A stretch of DNA of 64,000 nucleotides from assembly GCF_000512565.2 (NCBI RefSeq), contig NC_089302.1, positions 1,674,001-1,738,000 of the forward strand, in the 5' to 3' direction. The position numbers were made by a program, and so were the translations under genes. The notes under the pieces were generated by a model. The model worked only from the letters and a program-made list of their open reading frames with translations, ran no database searches and had not been told where the DNA came from. Shown in pieces: positions 22,020 to 33,471 of this stretch. The DNA comes from Kwoniella dejecticola CBS 10117. Lineage: Eukaryota > Basidiomycota > Tremellomycetes > Tremellales > Cryptococcaceae. Each line of letters opens with the position of its first letter. The first letter of the stretch is position 1.

Positions 22020-24716
22020 ATGTCCTGGAGGATCGGTAAGAGTGAGTGATTCCATCAACGTCGGGCTACTCGTAGGGGAGGAGGTGCGCAAGTCGCGTGA
22101 TTGGGTGATCAGCGCGGCATCACGTTCGGACGTCAGAAGGGCATAATACGAGTCATTGTGTCCTGCGTCCTGCGTCAAACGTTCAGACGCCACGCCACAT
22201 TGATGCTGTTGCTAACAAGTATGTCTCGTGAATGTGTGTAGAGATAAAAGATTCAGGTTTCCTCGGGACCAAGCACCATCATTCTAACACCTCTTCAACC
22301 GTTACGCCCACCGACATATCGCGTTCGACCACGCCGACACCCGGTAATCCCCATCCAGATGAAGTTGCCAGACCGCCGGTCGCCAAGTCGGGCATGCTCA
22401 AGATCAGGGTGACAGCTGCGAAGGGATTGAATCTACCTCAAGGAGGTGAGTCAGCTTGGCCAATTTATCCCAATTTACCCAATTATCAAAGATGCTAACG
22501 AATTTGAAACGTTGCGTTCTAATGTTTCAATGATAGTCCCCGTGCCAGCACCAATCCAAGCAGCCTTACAATCCCCTACGGCATCCTCACCCAGAGTCAC
22601 AAACCACCTACGAGCCGGTTCAAATGCCCGAGATAGTCTCCAAAGAAAACAGGTTTGGTGGTTACCTTATGTAGTACTGGAGTTTGACAAGAACGAAGTA
22701 CTGGTTGATGCGCTCGGAGGTGACTTGTCTTCGCCTGTCTGGATGTACTCTGCCACGTTCGATGTCAGCCGTATCTCGGAATTATCGGTGACTGCCTATT
22801 TAAGGACGACGCAGCCTCACTTGGAAGGACAAGAGCCGAAGAACAATGGGAATGGCGAGGGGGAGGAAGGGGATGATATGGGGAACAGTGATTTGTGTTT
22901 GGGTGGAATCAGGTTCACACCGGATTTGGATGCGAATGTGAGTATCCCACCCATCTTTGGCTCACGGAGCGATTGCTCGAAAGCAAGGGTGTCGGAATGC
23001 TAAGGAGGTCAATATGCGGTTTGGCAGAGAACAACCGACGAATGGATCAATGTGTCTGGAGGCAGTGGTGCTTTCCACGTCCAAGTGTCGTTCAAGCCTG
23101 CACAGGTGAGCTACGATATCCATTGCATTTGGGGCATAGGGACACAAGCTCATTGTGGATTCGCAGGGTCAACCGTTGACAATTGACAGCTTCGAGTTGT
23201 TGAAAGTCATTGGGAAAGGATCGTTCGGAAAGGTCAGTCAAATGTGATGACTGGAAACAAACAATAGTGCTGACTCAATGATTATCGGTGTATAGGTCAT
23301 GCAAGTCCGAAAACGGGATACACTTCGAATCTACGCTCTGAAAACAATAAGGAAAGCCCATATCGTATCGAGATCCGAAGTGACCCATACCTTAGCAGAA
23401 AGGACGGTATTGGCTCAAGTCAATTGCCCATTCATCGTGCCGTTAAAATTCTCGTTCCAATCGACCGAAAAGCTGTATCTCGTCCTGGCCTTCGTCAACG
23501 GAGGAGAATTATTCCACCATTTACAACGCGAAGGCAAATTCAACGAGACTCGATCTAGGTTCTATGCAGCGGAATTGCTGTTAGCTTTGGAGCATCTTCA
23601 CGGGTTCAACGTGATCTATCGGTGAGCTCCTCTCAGCTGAGTATCGCGACGACACGCGAAGACCGTCAAGCTGATGTGGGAGTGGGTCCCTAGTGATTTG
23701 AAGCCTGAGAATATCTTGCTTGATTATTCGGGAAATATCGCTTTGTGTGATTTCGGATTGTGTAAATTGAATATGTCTGCCTCTGACACCACAAACAGTG
23801 AGTCAGCATTGCCCCTCGTATCGTCGACTATGAACCCGATGGCTGACATATACGGGCGGTATCTAGCCTTCTGTGGTACACCTGAATAGTAAGCTGTCGC
23901 GTTGTGGCACAAAGGTTCCAAGCTTACATGGTTAATAATACAGCTTAGCACCTGAATTGCTCTCCGGACACGGATACACGAAATGCGTAGATTGGTGGAC
24001 TCTGGGTGTACTGCTGTACGAGATGGTAAGTTCGATCGATTAGAGCTAATCGGCCGGTAATACTGTCTCTCGATAAAAATTACTGAGAATGTGTGCTGAT
24101 GACACTGTTCTTCGATGCGCAGTTGACCGGTCTTCCACCTTTCTACGACGAAAATACAAACGAGATGTACCGAAAGATCCTCTCCGACCCACTCAGATTC
24201 CCAGATTCGATGGGCTCGGAAGCCCGATCATTGTTGACTCAACTGCTGAATCGCGATCCGACTAGAAGGCTGGGTGTCAATGGCGCTCAGGAAATCAAAG
24301 ATCATCCGTTCTTTGCCAAACATATCAAGTTTAGTAAATTGTGGGCTAAGCAGATACAACCGCCTTTCAAGCCCGCCGTTGTGCGTATCTTCATTCGCTT
24401 GCCCTTCCCTTCAATCACAAGACTACGTATACTCTGGGGATCCGTGTAAGCTGATCTGAACAACTGCTTGGTAATAGGCCAGCGCGATAGATACCTCTAA
24501 TTTCGATGAAGAGTTCACGTCGGAAGTACCGCTTGATTCGGTCGTTGATGATTCTCACTTATCGCAGACCGTGCAGCAACAATTGTGAGTCTCGTCATCT
24601 TACAAATCAGTGCAACCTGAACCTAGGACGGCATGGGCTGATGAGGAGTGACTCGATTTAGTGAGGGATTCTCATGGAGTGTATCACCGCTTGGAGAATC
24701 GGTTGGCCGATATTAG
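22020..24716 (+). CDS. YPK1: AGC protein kinase, Ypk1/SGK type
   Basis: Twelve exons, the first only 16 nt, close exactly to 572 residues (22020-22035, 22242-22445, 22537-22937, 23028-23105, 23167-23232, 23296-23621, 23694-23797, 23867-23888, 23944-24025, 24123-24380, 24478-24584, 24662-24716). The N-terminal 235 residues hold a C2-like region (KSGMLKIRVTAAKGLNLPQG, LPYVVLEFDKNEVLVDALGG). The kinase domain then shows GKGSFGK, the lysine in YALKTIRKAH, DLKPENILL, DFGLCKLN, the activation loop TFCGTPEYLAPE (the Pkh/PDK1 site) and WTLGVLLYEMLTGLPPF. The C-tail carries FEGFSW, the TORC2-regulated hydrophobic motif. In yeasts Ypk1 acts downstream of TORC2 on sphingolipid and membrane stress; a similar role is inferred. 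Exon 8 is 22 nt and encodes most of the activation-loop motif. Confidence 0.92.
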
Positions 24717-25475
24717 GTGTTTTTAGGTTTATGCGGATTGATATGGTGATTGCGGTCTTGGGGAATGTGACGACCCAGACGCAACACACGCACTGCAACC
24801 CTTTGGACGGGACAAAAGAATTCAAAAGAGAAACAAAGATCACAGAAGATCTGTATACCTTATTTTGGTACCGAGTTACCAAGTGAATTCATTTCATCCC
24901 ATCCACTGATATGTTTATTTGAGAGTAGATTTTTCTTTTGATACGACGCACACACACACAGAGAAATTTGGATCATGATGATGTATTTGTTTGGTTCTGT
25001 GCGAGCGGCTGCGTCGTGGCCAATCACATCTTCCAAATACCACCTTCCTTTGCATGGTTTGCAGACGTTTCCAGGATTCCATAAGCTCAACGTTGATCTG
25101 ACCATGATTATGCATGAGCGCACAAGTGCATGTCCTGATCTCCGCCCGTCTAGGCAGAAGACGGAATAAACCACGTTTTACCACCTGGAAGCGGCAAAAA
25201 CCGGTATATTGGTCCGATATTTACCCTCGGTAAATCCGGACCGGCGATACGGTGCGAATACGAGATGGATAAGGATACTCATACATTTTGAAGATGCTCC
25301 TCTTTACTACGGATATGCATCTGAACATTGGATATTGAACTTCTTGAAAACTTGATTTCTGTGCAGACCTCGGTTCAAAACTTCAGATCCTTGTATATAT
25401 CGAAATACCTACAACGAAAACAACAACACAGAATATTCAGGCAAATCGCAAATTGGAAGAATACGCAAACGCAAA
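24717..25475. other. Intergenic region with promoter hairpin
   Basis: 760 bases between the kinase 3' end and the dehydrogenase start. It holds a short CA run (24951-24960) and the imperfect palindrome at 25201-25252. No gene supported. Confidence 0.45.
25201..25252. promoter_or_regulatory. Inverted repeat upstream of the polyol dehydrogenase
   Basis: The core 25211-25242 reads GGTCCGATATTTACC, a CTC spacer, then GGTAAATCCGGACC; the arms pair except for one extra base and one mismatch. Outside, CCGGTAT on the left and GATACGG on the right extend the dyad. It lies 230-275 bp before the ATG. CCG/CGG ends of this kind are typical of zinc-cluster regulator sites, but a simple cruciform is also possible. 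Confidence 0.5.
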
Positions 25476-27329
25476 ATGTCTTTAGAAGGTAAAACTAGTC
25501 AGACTGCTGTTGTGTGTCATGGAGGAGTGGACCTTCGGACTGTGAGTGAATATGCCTCATGATTCTTCTGTTTTGTGTTTAGATGCAGGGAGGACGAAGT
25601 GAAGCTGAGGGTGATGAGGTGTAGGGCGGGCGCTAGGTAGAGAGCGAGGAGGGGGGGGATAGGCAATGTCCTGTAGTATATTGCGGAGGAAGCGGAATTA
25701 CCTGTTAGGAGCTCCTAAAGTCGTTGTGAGGGTGTACGTTCGGTCAACCTCATATTGGGAGGATGACACCCAACGGCAATATGCAGGAACAATGTAGCAG
25801 AGCTAATTCGAGCATTTGACGACGATAGGAAACCCGAGAAATCCCTCAGCCGAAAGATGGAGAAGTCCAGATCCAAGTAGCTGTGACTGGATTATGTGGA
25901 TCCGACTGTGAGTGTCGAGTCTCTGATCTTCTTGAAGTTGGAATTTGAACCGGCAATTTTTGGCATTACTCGCTTGGTCCGACAACTGAGCTGATTCTGC
26001 GTGGTTTAGTGCACTATTACCTGCACGGAGCCAACGGTATCTTCAAGATTCGCGAACCGCTTGTATTGGGGCACGAAGCCGGTGGAATCATCTCGGCCGT
26101 CGGACCCAACGTGAATGCCGATCTGGGCTTGAAAGTTGGCGACAAAGTAGCTATGGAAGTTGGAGTCTCGTGTAAATCATGTAAGAACTGCAGAAAGGGG
26201 AGATACAACTTGTGTAAGAATATGAGATTCGCAAGTTCCGCCAAAACTTTCCCGCACCTCGATGGAACGTTGAGGGAGGTGATGACTTGGCCTGCGGAGT
26301 TGGTGTACAAGTAAGTTCCCTAGTCTCTTCCCGTCTTGCGTCTTCTGCCCTTCTTCCGTTCACAATGGAAAGATGCGATTCATTCGTCCCCATTATATCA
26401 TTCGCATGGCACATTCTCACCCTCACCCTCACTATATTCGACAGTACACTACCACTTGTGAGCTTTATACTGATATTCCACACTGAACAGGATACCCGAA
26501 GGCCTCGACCTCGCCCTTGCCGCTCTGGCCGAACCCCTCTCCGTAGTATTGCACGCATGGCGACGAGCCAACCTCCAACCGGGAGCGCGAGTCTTGATCA
26601 TCGGAACAGGTGCCGTCGGATTACTCGCGTGCGCCCTCGCCAGAGCTTCGGGATCAACTACCGTCGTAGCTGTCGATATCGAGCAAGGGAAATTAGATTT
26701 CGCCCAAGAACAACAATGGGCCACTGGGACTTTCTGTTTGCCCAAAGGACCGCGAGTCAGCGGATTAGAAGCCCTAGAAGCAGCCGAGAAGTCTTGGGCC
26801 GCCTTGAAAGCCTCTGATGCGGTGCAGAGTGTGCTGGGGCTGGAAGATGGGTTCGATGCTGTGTTTGAATGTACGGGTGTGGAAAGTTGCATGCAGATGG
26901 CTCCTATGGTGAGTTTCTTCTCGTTGACTGGGATCCGCTTCCGTTTTGTGTTCGAGGGGGATTCGATGTGAGATGCGTGACGGCTAAACGCTAATTCTTG
27001 GTGTTTTGATGGGGTGTTTATAGGCCGCAGCAATCGGTACCAAAGTCTTATACGTCGGTATGGGCACCAAAGTCCTCTCTCTCCCTTGTGGGCCATCATT
27101 ACTCTCTGAAGTCGACTTGATCGGAGTATTCAGATACGCCAATACATACCCGGACGCCTTGGCTTTATTGGCATCGGGTAAGCTGGGTAATGTCCAAGCT
27201 ATGGCCTCTCATTATTACACTCTGGAAAATGCTGAGCAGGCCTTCAATGATTTGAGAAGAGGGAAAGACGATAATGGGAAGACTGTCATTAAGCCTATGG
27301 TAGGAAATTTGGCTCTGGTCGGCAAGTAG
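25476..27329 (+). CDS. Zinc-dependent polyol dehydrogenase (sorbitol/xylitol/L-arabinitol type)
   Basis: Five exons (25476-25541, 25829-25907, 26010-26310, 26491-26908, 27024-27329) close to 389 residues, the size of the medium-chain dehydrogenase family. Seen: catalytic zinc Cys in TGLCGSDLHYYLHG; GHEAGGIISAVGPNV with the proton-relay region; four structural-zinc cysteines in CKSCKNCRKGRYNLC; Rossmann motif GTGAVGLLACALARA, and Asp in VVAVDIE at the end of beta 2, which favours NAD+ over NADP+. These are features of polyol dehydrogenases that oxidise sorbitol, xylitol or L-arabinitol to the ketose in the cytosol; the exact substrate cannot be read from sequence. Intron 1 is 287 nt, by far the longest in the gene, and contains the palindrome TAGGAGCTCCTA. 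A palindromic element lies in the promoter. Confidence 0.88.
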
Positions 27330-27860
27330 ATCGAGTGTACTGCAATATACTGTACTGGTCCGGCTCAGCAGTGCGACAAAAGTAAAATGTACTGTAGCTA
27401 GCCTTCCCTCGTGTGCTTGTAGCACTGCATTTATGTTGACTTATACCTTGTCATGCACCATATACACTGTTCACTTCAGAAATGGCTTTGAGAATGAATG
27501 GCCTACTGCGGTCCGATCCGTAGGAGATGGCACTCATGCACATGATCATGAGCCCGTCAAGCTCTGATCAGAATCGCAATCGACAGTATATCCGCTTCGA
27601 CATGGCAGAGCTTAAAAGGAAGACGATCGCCGTTGTCCAGCGTTACCGTCAGATCCACATATTCCGATGCATGACCATTTTTCTCCTTATTTCTTTCTTC
27701 ATGAAGCTACCAATATTCACATTTCTCTCGTTCCCACCCGGCTCATACCAAAAACAGCAACAATGCATTCCCACCAAAAGGCAATTTCTTCTTCCCTCCA
27801 AATCGACTGAAAGTCAGGTTGATAAAATACTTCGACCTGGATCTGTGGTGAGACTTGGGA
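27330..27860. other. Convergent 3' spacer
   Basis: 530 bases between the 3' ends of the dehydrogenase and paralogue E. A plus-strand frame here (27527-27874) is hydrophobic in the middle but overlaps the end of paralogue E antisense and has no support. Confidence 0.4.
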
Positions 27861-29472
27861 TTAGAATTGGATGACCTTCTGTTCGTTATGGAAGAAATTG
27901 GGGTCGTTCTTCCCGCCGATGAAGTGGAAGAGGATTGATCGTTTGACGTGAGTCGGAACGTCCTTGAGGAATGTGAAATTTCGAGAGTGTTCGCCGATAC
28001 AGTACGATTCGAGCCATTGAACCAGCTGGTCGGTTGGTAGGTTCTTGATCACGTCTGGGATGTAGAGGGTCCATCTCTGTGTTTTGACAGGATTTCAAAG
28101 CTTGGTCAGCTGATTTTGCGGTGCGGTAAGGTACAAGTAGGAATACGTGGATGATTGAAAGGCGAGAAGACATCAAGACATACCCCGTCGTTCCAGGTTT
28201 CGAGATTATCTGGGCCGTAATTCCCCTTGAGGGTCGGGACGGGGTGCGCCCATCTTCCAGCGGCGAGCAAGACTCTGTTCATCTCCTGAACCGCATAAAT
28301 CAAAGGAGAATCAGCTAACGACCTTCTTGTAGAGTTGTGCGATGACACCGAAATGGATAACCGAGATAAGACAGCACTGAGACTCACTTTGATATGAACT
28401 TGATCAACGAAGATGTTAAAGTCCCTCTTGAGCCCGTCAACCCGATTAGCGACAGCGAGAATCCTAGCTGTGAGCTCGTCGTTCTGCTTGTTGTGCAAGT
28501 CAACAACGTAGTTCTGGAGTTTATCGATCCTAGCGTTGACTTTGGAGATCTCGCTGTGGACCTCGTCCATGATCTCGGCTCGGAGTTGGGATCTGAGCTC
28601 GGCTTTGATCTCGGCCCGGAGCTGGTTGGCGATATCGTTCCTGATCTCGATCTTGATTTGGTCTTTGATAGCTCCGATGTTGAAGTCGGGCTTGGCGACC
28701 TCTGTCAATATCACAATATGCTTCAGCTGTTGTATGTCCCTTCAATGCTTGGAAGCGATCGATATGATGGATTGGGCATAGGAAGGGAAGACAAAGACTC
28801 ACCTCTCTTCTCGAAGCTAGCGAGTTTCTCCCTGAATCGCAAAGCATCTCCCTTGGCCAATACGTTTCTATAGAGGTTCGCACCTTCCCCGAAGAGACAG
28901 TAATCCAACAACTGGTGCGCTTTCGCCTTTTCGATCTCGTTCAATGGTAAGTGGATGACACCAGTCTGAGCGAGCTCCCTTGCAGCTACTGGGACGTAGA
29001 AGGCAGCATCGACTTCCCACTTGACCTTCTCGATAATCTCCTTTGGGATGGGGAGGATACCCGCCGCACCTCCAGTGGTGGAGACAGTACCGTTGTATTG
29101 AGGGTTGGTGGAGACTACTTGGTATTCTGGACCAGGAACGGGTTTACCATGAAGAATGGGTGTGATAGTCTGGATAGTCTGGGTTCGACCTGGATGAGTA
29201 GGAATAGTAGTACCGTTGGTGATTGTGATAGTGGAGTGAGGGGGACTGGCGATGCTAGATGGGGTGGAAGTCCCATAAGAGGGATGAGAAGGTTGGTATG
29301 AATTTGGATTGGGTTGAGCGTGTTGTTGACCCTGGGCTTGGCTCTGGTTCTGGTTCTGCAAGTGAGCATTAGGAGCTGGGTTCGGGTTCGAGTTGGGATT
29401 ATGGAAGATTGGTTGAGACACGGGGGTGGAGTCGTGTACTGACATAGGTTGGACTTGGATTTGGGCGGACAT
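27861..29472 (-). CDS. Unknown coiled-coil protein with Gln/Asn-rich head, N-module family member E
   Basis: Function unknown. Four exons (28803-29472, 28388-28701, 28184-28285, 27861-28076) close to 433 residues. Residues 20-65 are rich in Asn, Gln and Pro (NPNSNPNPAPNAHLQNQNQS), a prion-like composition, followed by a Ser/Thr/Pro stretch. The shared module follows at about 139-222: GILPIPKEIIEKVKWEVDAA, then GVIHLPLNEIEKAKAHQLLD. Next is a coiled coil with repeating units (IKDQIKIEIRNDIANQLRAE, IKAELRSQLRAEIMDEV). Unlike A, C and D it has a globular C-terminal domain (GRWAHPVPTLKGNYGPDNLE; LPTDQLVQWLESYCIGE) with no family I recognise. It lies 10 kb from the other copies, on the same strand. 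The coil resembles the short coil of member D. Confidence 0.72.
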
Positions 29473-30867
29473 GGTTAAACTGATGACTTGGCTGAAGAGT
29501 GATTCCGGATGTGCAGTTGCGTATGCGCTTGGACAGGTTGGGAAAGCAAAGGTAGATTGCGATGAGAGGAAGAAAGGTTGGAATGACATCTGCACAAGAG
29601 ATATTTATACCTTTTCGCGGCTTGTCTAAGCCCATAGGTCGTCGTTTCTGGTGTTGACTTCGGTTGTAGGAATATACGAGTGCAAATGTCGTAGGTCCTT
29701 ACGCTTCTGATCCTATCCCTTGAGAAGATCCGTTCGCCAATGTTCGATTCTCACACTCTGTGTAGATTAGTGAATCCCACCGAGATCACCGAGCCGGATG
29801 ATGGTTCAACGGGGATGATTGTCTTGAAATGGGCTAGAAAGTAAGCTGACCCCAAGTCAAATCTGAGAAGCGGTGCTCGGTTGACTAATCTTGACGCTTT
29901 GAGTGGAGTTGAGTAGATTGAGGAAAGGCATTCTGAAATTAGTTTTGATGGTACTATCGCGAACCGAATAAGTAGCGTGCATGTATACGCAGTCGTAGTA
30001 CTCGCTACTGTAAAATCAGATGACCAGAGCTCAGGTGTAGTCGGGAGCTATTCAACACAATAAGGATCACGGGGGTGATGGTCAAGGAGCGAAATCAGCC
30101 ACGCTCTTGAGTCGACTTTACCATCAGCTTTTAGCTCTCATCAGCCATTAGTGCGCGGACAAACCGACTAATAAGCAGCCAATCAATCAATCATACTTCT
30201 GATCGGATCAAATCAAATTAAGCGAGATAAGCTAGTTCAACGGACCTGATCGCCATGGTCAAGTCGTAAAGCTAAAAGCTTACTCTACTTTGTGGCCATA
30301 CAATCAAGGATAGCCAGGGATACATGGTCACCAATAGTATGGCCGATGGTCGCTTTGATTCCCTTGATGGTGAAACATGATCCTGCTTGCAGGTTGGGGC
30401 GCATCGATGGTCCGTTCGTTTGATCTCGGATGCCACGGCGTGGGTGGTCTTCTCGACACATGACTGACACTCTTTTTGGCTCTGTAGCATCGGATCGACG
30501 TGAGACTGCTGGCTTGATACATGGTGAGATAAGCTGAAGAGGAGAGGACATATGAGATGCATGAGATTTCAACCGCTTCGAGATCACGCGTTAAACGTTA
30601 GGCCCAACACGTGGTTGACGTATGGCGTACACGTGCGTGTCAGGGTTGACGTACTAAACCGTCAACATTGAACTTCACTGACTACAACCGACATCAACCT
30701 TCTTCATGCTCTTCCTCCTCCTGCTGCTTGCGTTGATTATCCCTATATACATTCATATGTCGGTGTGCATGGAGCACTCTTCCCTCAATCCACCCATCAC
30801 GCCCCTACTCTACCTACCAGCTTCCTCCTGTCCGGGGCTTGTTCAACGCGGGTGATTGAGCTTCATC
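29473..30867. other. Divergent intergenic region, paralogue E and NGG1
   Basis: 1.4 kb between divergent starts. Several minus-strand frames overlap at 30272-30587 but none shows domains, signal or splicing logic. Two copies of GGTTGACGTA lie 31 bp apart at 30613 and 30644. No tRNA could be folded from the one T-loop-like string near 29742. Confidence 0.4.
30613..30653 (+). promoter_or_regulatory. Paired GGTTGACGTA sites upstream of NGG1
   Basis: The decamer occurs at 30613-30622 and again at 30644-30653, 31 bp apart (about three helical turns), some 215-255 bp before the NGG1 ATG. TGACGTA resembles an ATF/CREB half site. Binding is inference. Confidence 0.4.
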
Positions 30868-32974
30868 ATGCCGTCTATCCGCCCATCGTCATATGCGCCC
30901 CACGTCCTCAACATAATTCAATCGACCGGCTACCCACCTCTGCCTCAAGCAGACAGTCTAGAACATATCCGAGATACATTATTGGAACATGCTCAGGCAA
31001 TACGCGTACCCGTAGCTAGCGGCAGTGGAAGTCATGAACCTGCTCGAGGTAGAAAAGAAGACAAGAAGAAGAGGAAAGATAGAGATGATGATGATGAGCG
31101 AGAAAGAGCGGCCCTGGAAGCCAACGAGAAAGCGGGTATGCGACTTGAAGCCTTAGAAAGAGCCAGAGTGGAGCATCAAAGGTCCAAAGTCGCCAGTCCC
31201 GGAAGTGTGAGAGTGAAAAGAGAGAGAACGTCTTGTAAGTCTCAGTCCATTGTACCATGCGTCTGCTTGGCTTGAAAGACTGATCATACGACATTGTTTG
31301 GGTCGCGCAGTGTCGCCTGCTCCTTCGAATGCATCGAGCGCGTCTTTCAGACCTGGTCATTCGCACGGCACGCCCATCACGTACGGTGGACTGGGTAAAA
31401 AGAAAAAGACGAAAAGAGTTCTCGATAGTGACGATGAAGCAGCTTGTAAGTAATTATCGGTGATCCAGCAGGACCGCGAGGAGCTGTTGTTGATATGAAA
31501 TTGATGTCTTCTCAGCGATATCACGAGACAGATCGATCCCGCATCTATCTCCTCCCCCTCATCATGGCCATCCGTATCAGTCCTCTACTTCTGGCTTGAA
31601 GTTGAAATTATCTCAATCTCATCCGCTTGCACAGGGCAAGCATTCTCGACCACCTACAGAACCTTCTCCGACACCTCCGATAACAGGGTCATCGAGCCAT
31701 ATAGATTTTTCATTACCATCTGTACCTGTGAGACCGCTCATACCGCCCCGACCAGGCGTACAGAAACCCATGGATCCCGGACCCAAGAAGCAAAGCGAAG
31801 TGGATGAGGACTTCAGTAACGCGAAGGCTCCGACTCAGGTCCTTTTCCCCACGTTTTGGAGTGGTGTTGAGCCGTATCTGAGAGATATAAGAGAAGATGA
31901 TTTGGCTATGCTGGGATTCAAGGTAAGTCCGGCTGGATCATGAATACAGATCACATGTTGAATGTCTTGTCGTAAACGCGGAATAGGCTGTTGCACCAGA
32001 ATCATTCGAGATGCCTGCACGAGGAAGACATTACACTGAGATCTGGGATGAAGAAGATGGCAATCCCCCAGGAACGACATCCCGCATGCCAGTACCGAAT
32101 TTGCGACAGCAACAATTGATAGAACAGAACAACGGCGTACAGCTATTGTCGCATTTTGTACCTACAAATGATCTTCGTGACGACGTCCTGATTGAGGAGC
32201 AAAAAGGCCTGGGCAGTCTGACTGAAAGAGTTGTTGCCGCTCTAGTGGGTCGGTTTGGCTTTGGTGAGAAGAAAGAAGCGAATGGGAATATGCAAGATAC
32301 TTCTGCCTTGGAAGCTGAGATGGCAGATAGAGAACCTGCGAAAGTAGATGTGATTGATCTGGAAGAAAGGATGAAGAAGGAATTGAAAGCTGTTATGCTA
32401 CTCGGTGAACACGATGAAGTGAGTGAAGTCTCGGATAGCCTGATGACATCAGACGCGTGTCGAATCATGCTAATCTATGCGATGTCGATCATAGTATGAT
32501 CCAACTAACCGAGAAGACGACGAGATCACCGCAGCACTTCGACAGAGTCAAAGGCTATTAGCCCAACAAACGACACTGAACGATGCGCGCAAAGCGAGAT
32601 TAGCAGAAATAGCCAAACAGCGTTTAGCGTACAGCGAATATCAATCATTACTGGAAGGGATCGAGAAGTCCATCGAGAGTGGATGGAGCAAACGAGTGAA
32701 GAAATACGGTTTGACACCAAAGAAGAACTCTGCTGGACATTCCACCAAACCACCGGTTCCTGACAACTTGAAGAAATTGGTACAGACGCGTAAACAATGG
32801 TTAGATGGGATCGGGCAGTTGATGAAGGAGCGTCCCAGGGGACAAGTGGTCGGTCTGCCCGCTCATAGTATATTTGAGGGGATTGGAGAAGATGAAGAGA
32901 AAGATGAAAAGTCTGTTGAGGATCAAATAGGCTTTGCGGGCGATGAAATGGACGTGGATGAATTGGAAATCTAG
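30868..32974 (+). CDS. NGG1: SAGA/ADA complex subunit Ngg1 (Ada3)
   Basis: Five exons (30868-31234, 31311-31445, 31516-31922, 31987-32418, 32495-32974) close to 606 residues. Ada3 links the Gcn5-Ada2 acetyltransferase module to SAGA and stimulates nucleosomal histone acetylation. Seen: a Lys/Arg/Asp-rich charged N-terminal region (EDKKKRKDRDDDDERERAA), a Pro-rich linker, then the family core: FEMPARGRHYTEIWDEEDG, matching the Ada3 GKHYTxxWxEED motif, followed by DDEITAALRQSQRLLAQQTT and a long helical region ending in KRVKKYGLTPKK. The tail is acidic (DEEKDEKSVEDQ). ATG 30868 is the first ATG of the frame. Chromatin role is by family. Confidence 0.85.
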
Positions 32975-33471
32975 AGCGCGCATCTCGCTGTGAATAGGAT
33001 CAACAGTCCGTCCCATTCCCGGTTGTTATGAGGATAGTGTCCTAACATTATATAGCATGTAGCACGCCGTTTGTGACTTTATATTGTATCGTCTATTGTA
33101 CCTGTCAACGCATATGGATGATACGATGCATCGTTCTCCATCAGCTTTTCCGAGTGATTTGGGTTTGGATGATGTCAGATATCAAATTAAGCGAGAGAAA
33201 GAGTTGAGTGGGATCAAATGCAGGTGACAACAACGTCATAGCTAGTAGTAGGATTTTTTTTGTATGCTTTACCCGGCGGCATTTTCTCATTCCCCCACAA
33301 CATTGGTGATAAGTGCGATATCATCCCGTTCGTCTGTTTCCATCTTGCAATCTCCATCCTCCTTCTTCAAGCTCCAGTAGCATGTTATCGCAGAAGACAG
33401 TCGATCCGACTTTTCAATATACAGCTTCGAACCCTTCCCACGTAATTGATCAACAATCCAAAAATCACAAT
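32975..33471. other. Intergenic, NGG1 3'/PFK 5'
   Basis: About 500 bases. The last 160 are open in the PFK frame, with an ATG at 33382 that could be an alternative PFK start. No other signal. Confidence 0.4.

Noticed and set aside
27527..27874. Plus-strand frame with a hydrophobic middle
   Set aside because: It overlaps the end of paralogue E antisense, lacks splice or promoter logic and matches no family.
29735..29765. T-loop-like string GTTCGATTC considered as a tRNA
   Set aside because: No A-box, acceptor stem or anticodon arm could be placed around it.
30272..30587. Several overlapping minus-strand frames
   Set aside because: Mutually exclusive frames of similar length with no conserved features; typical of open noncoding DNA.
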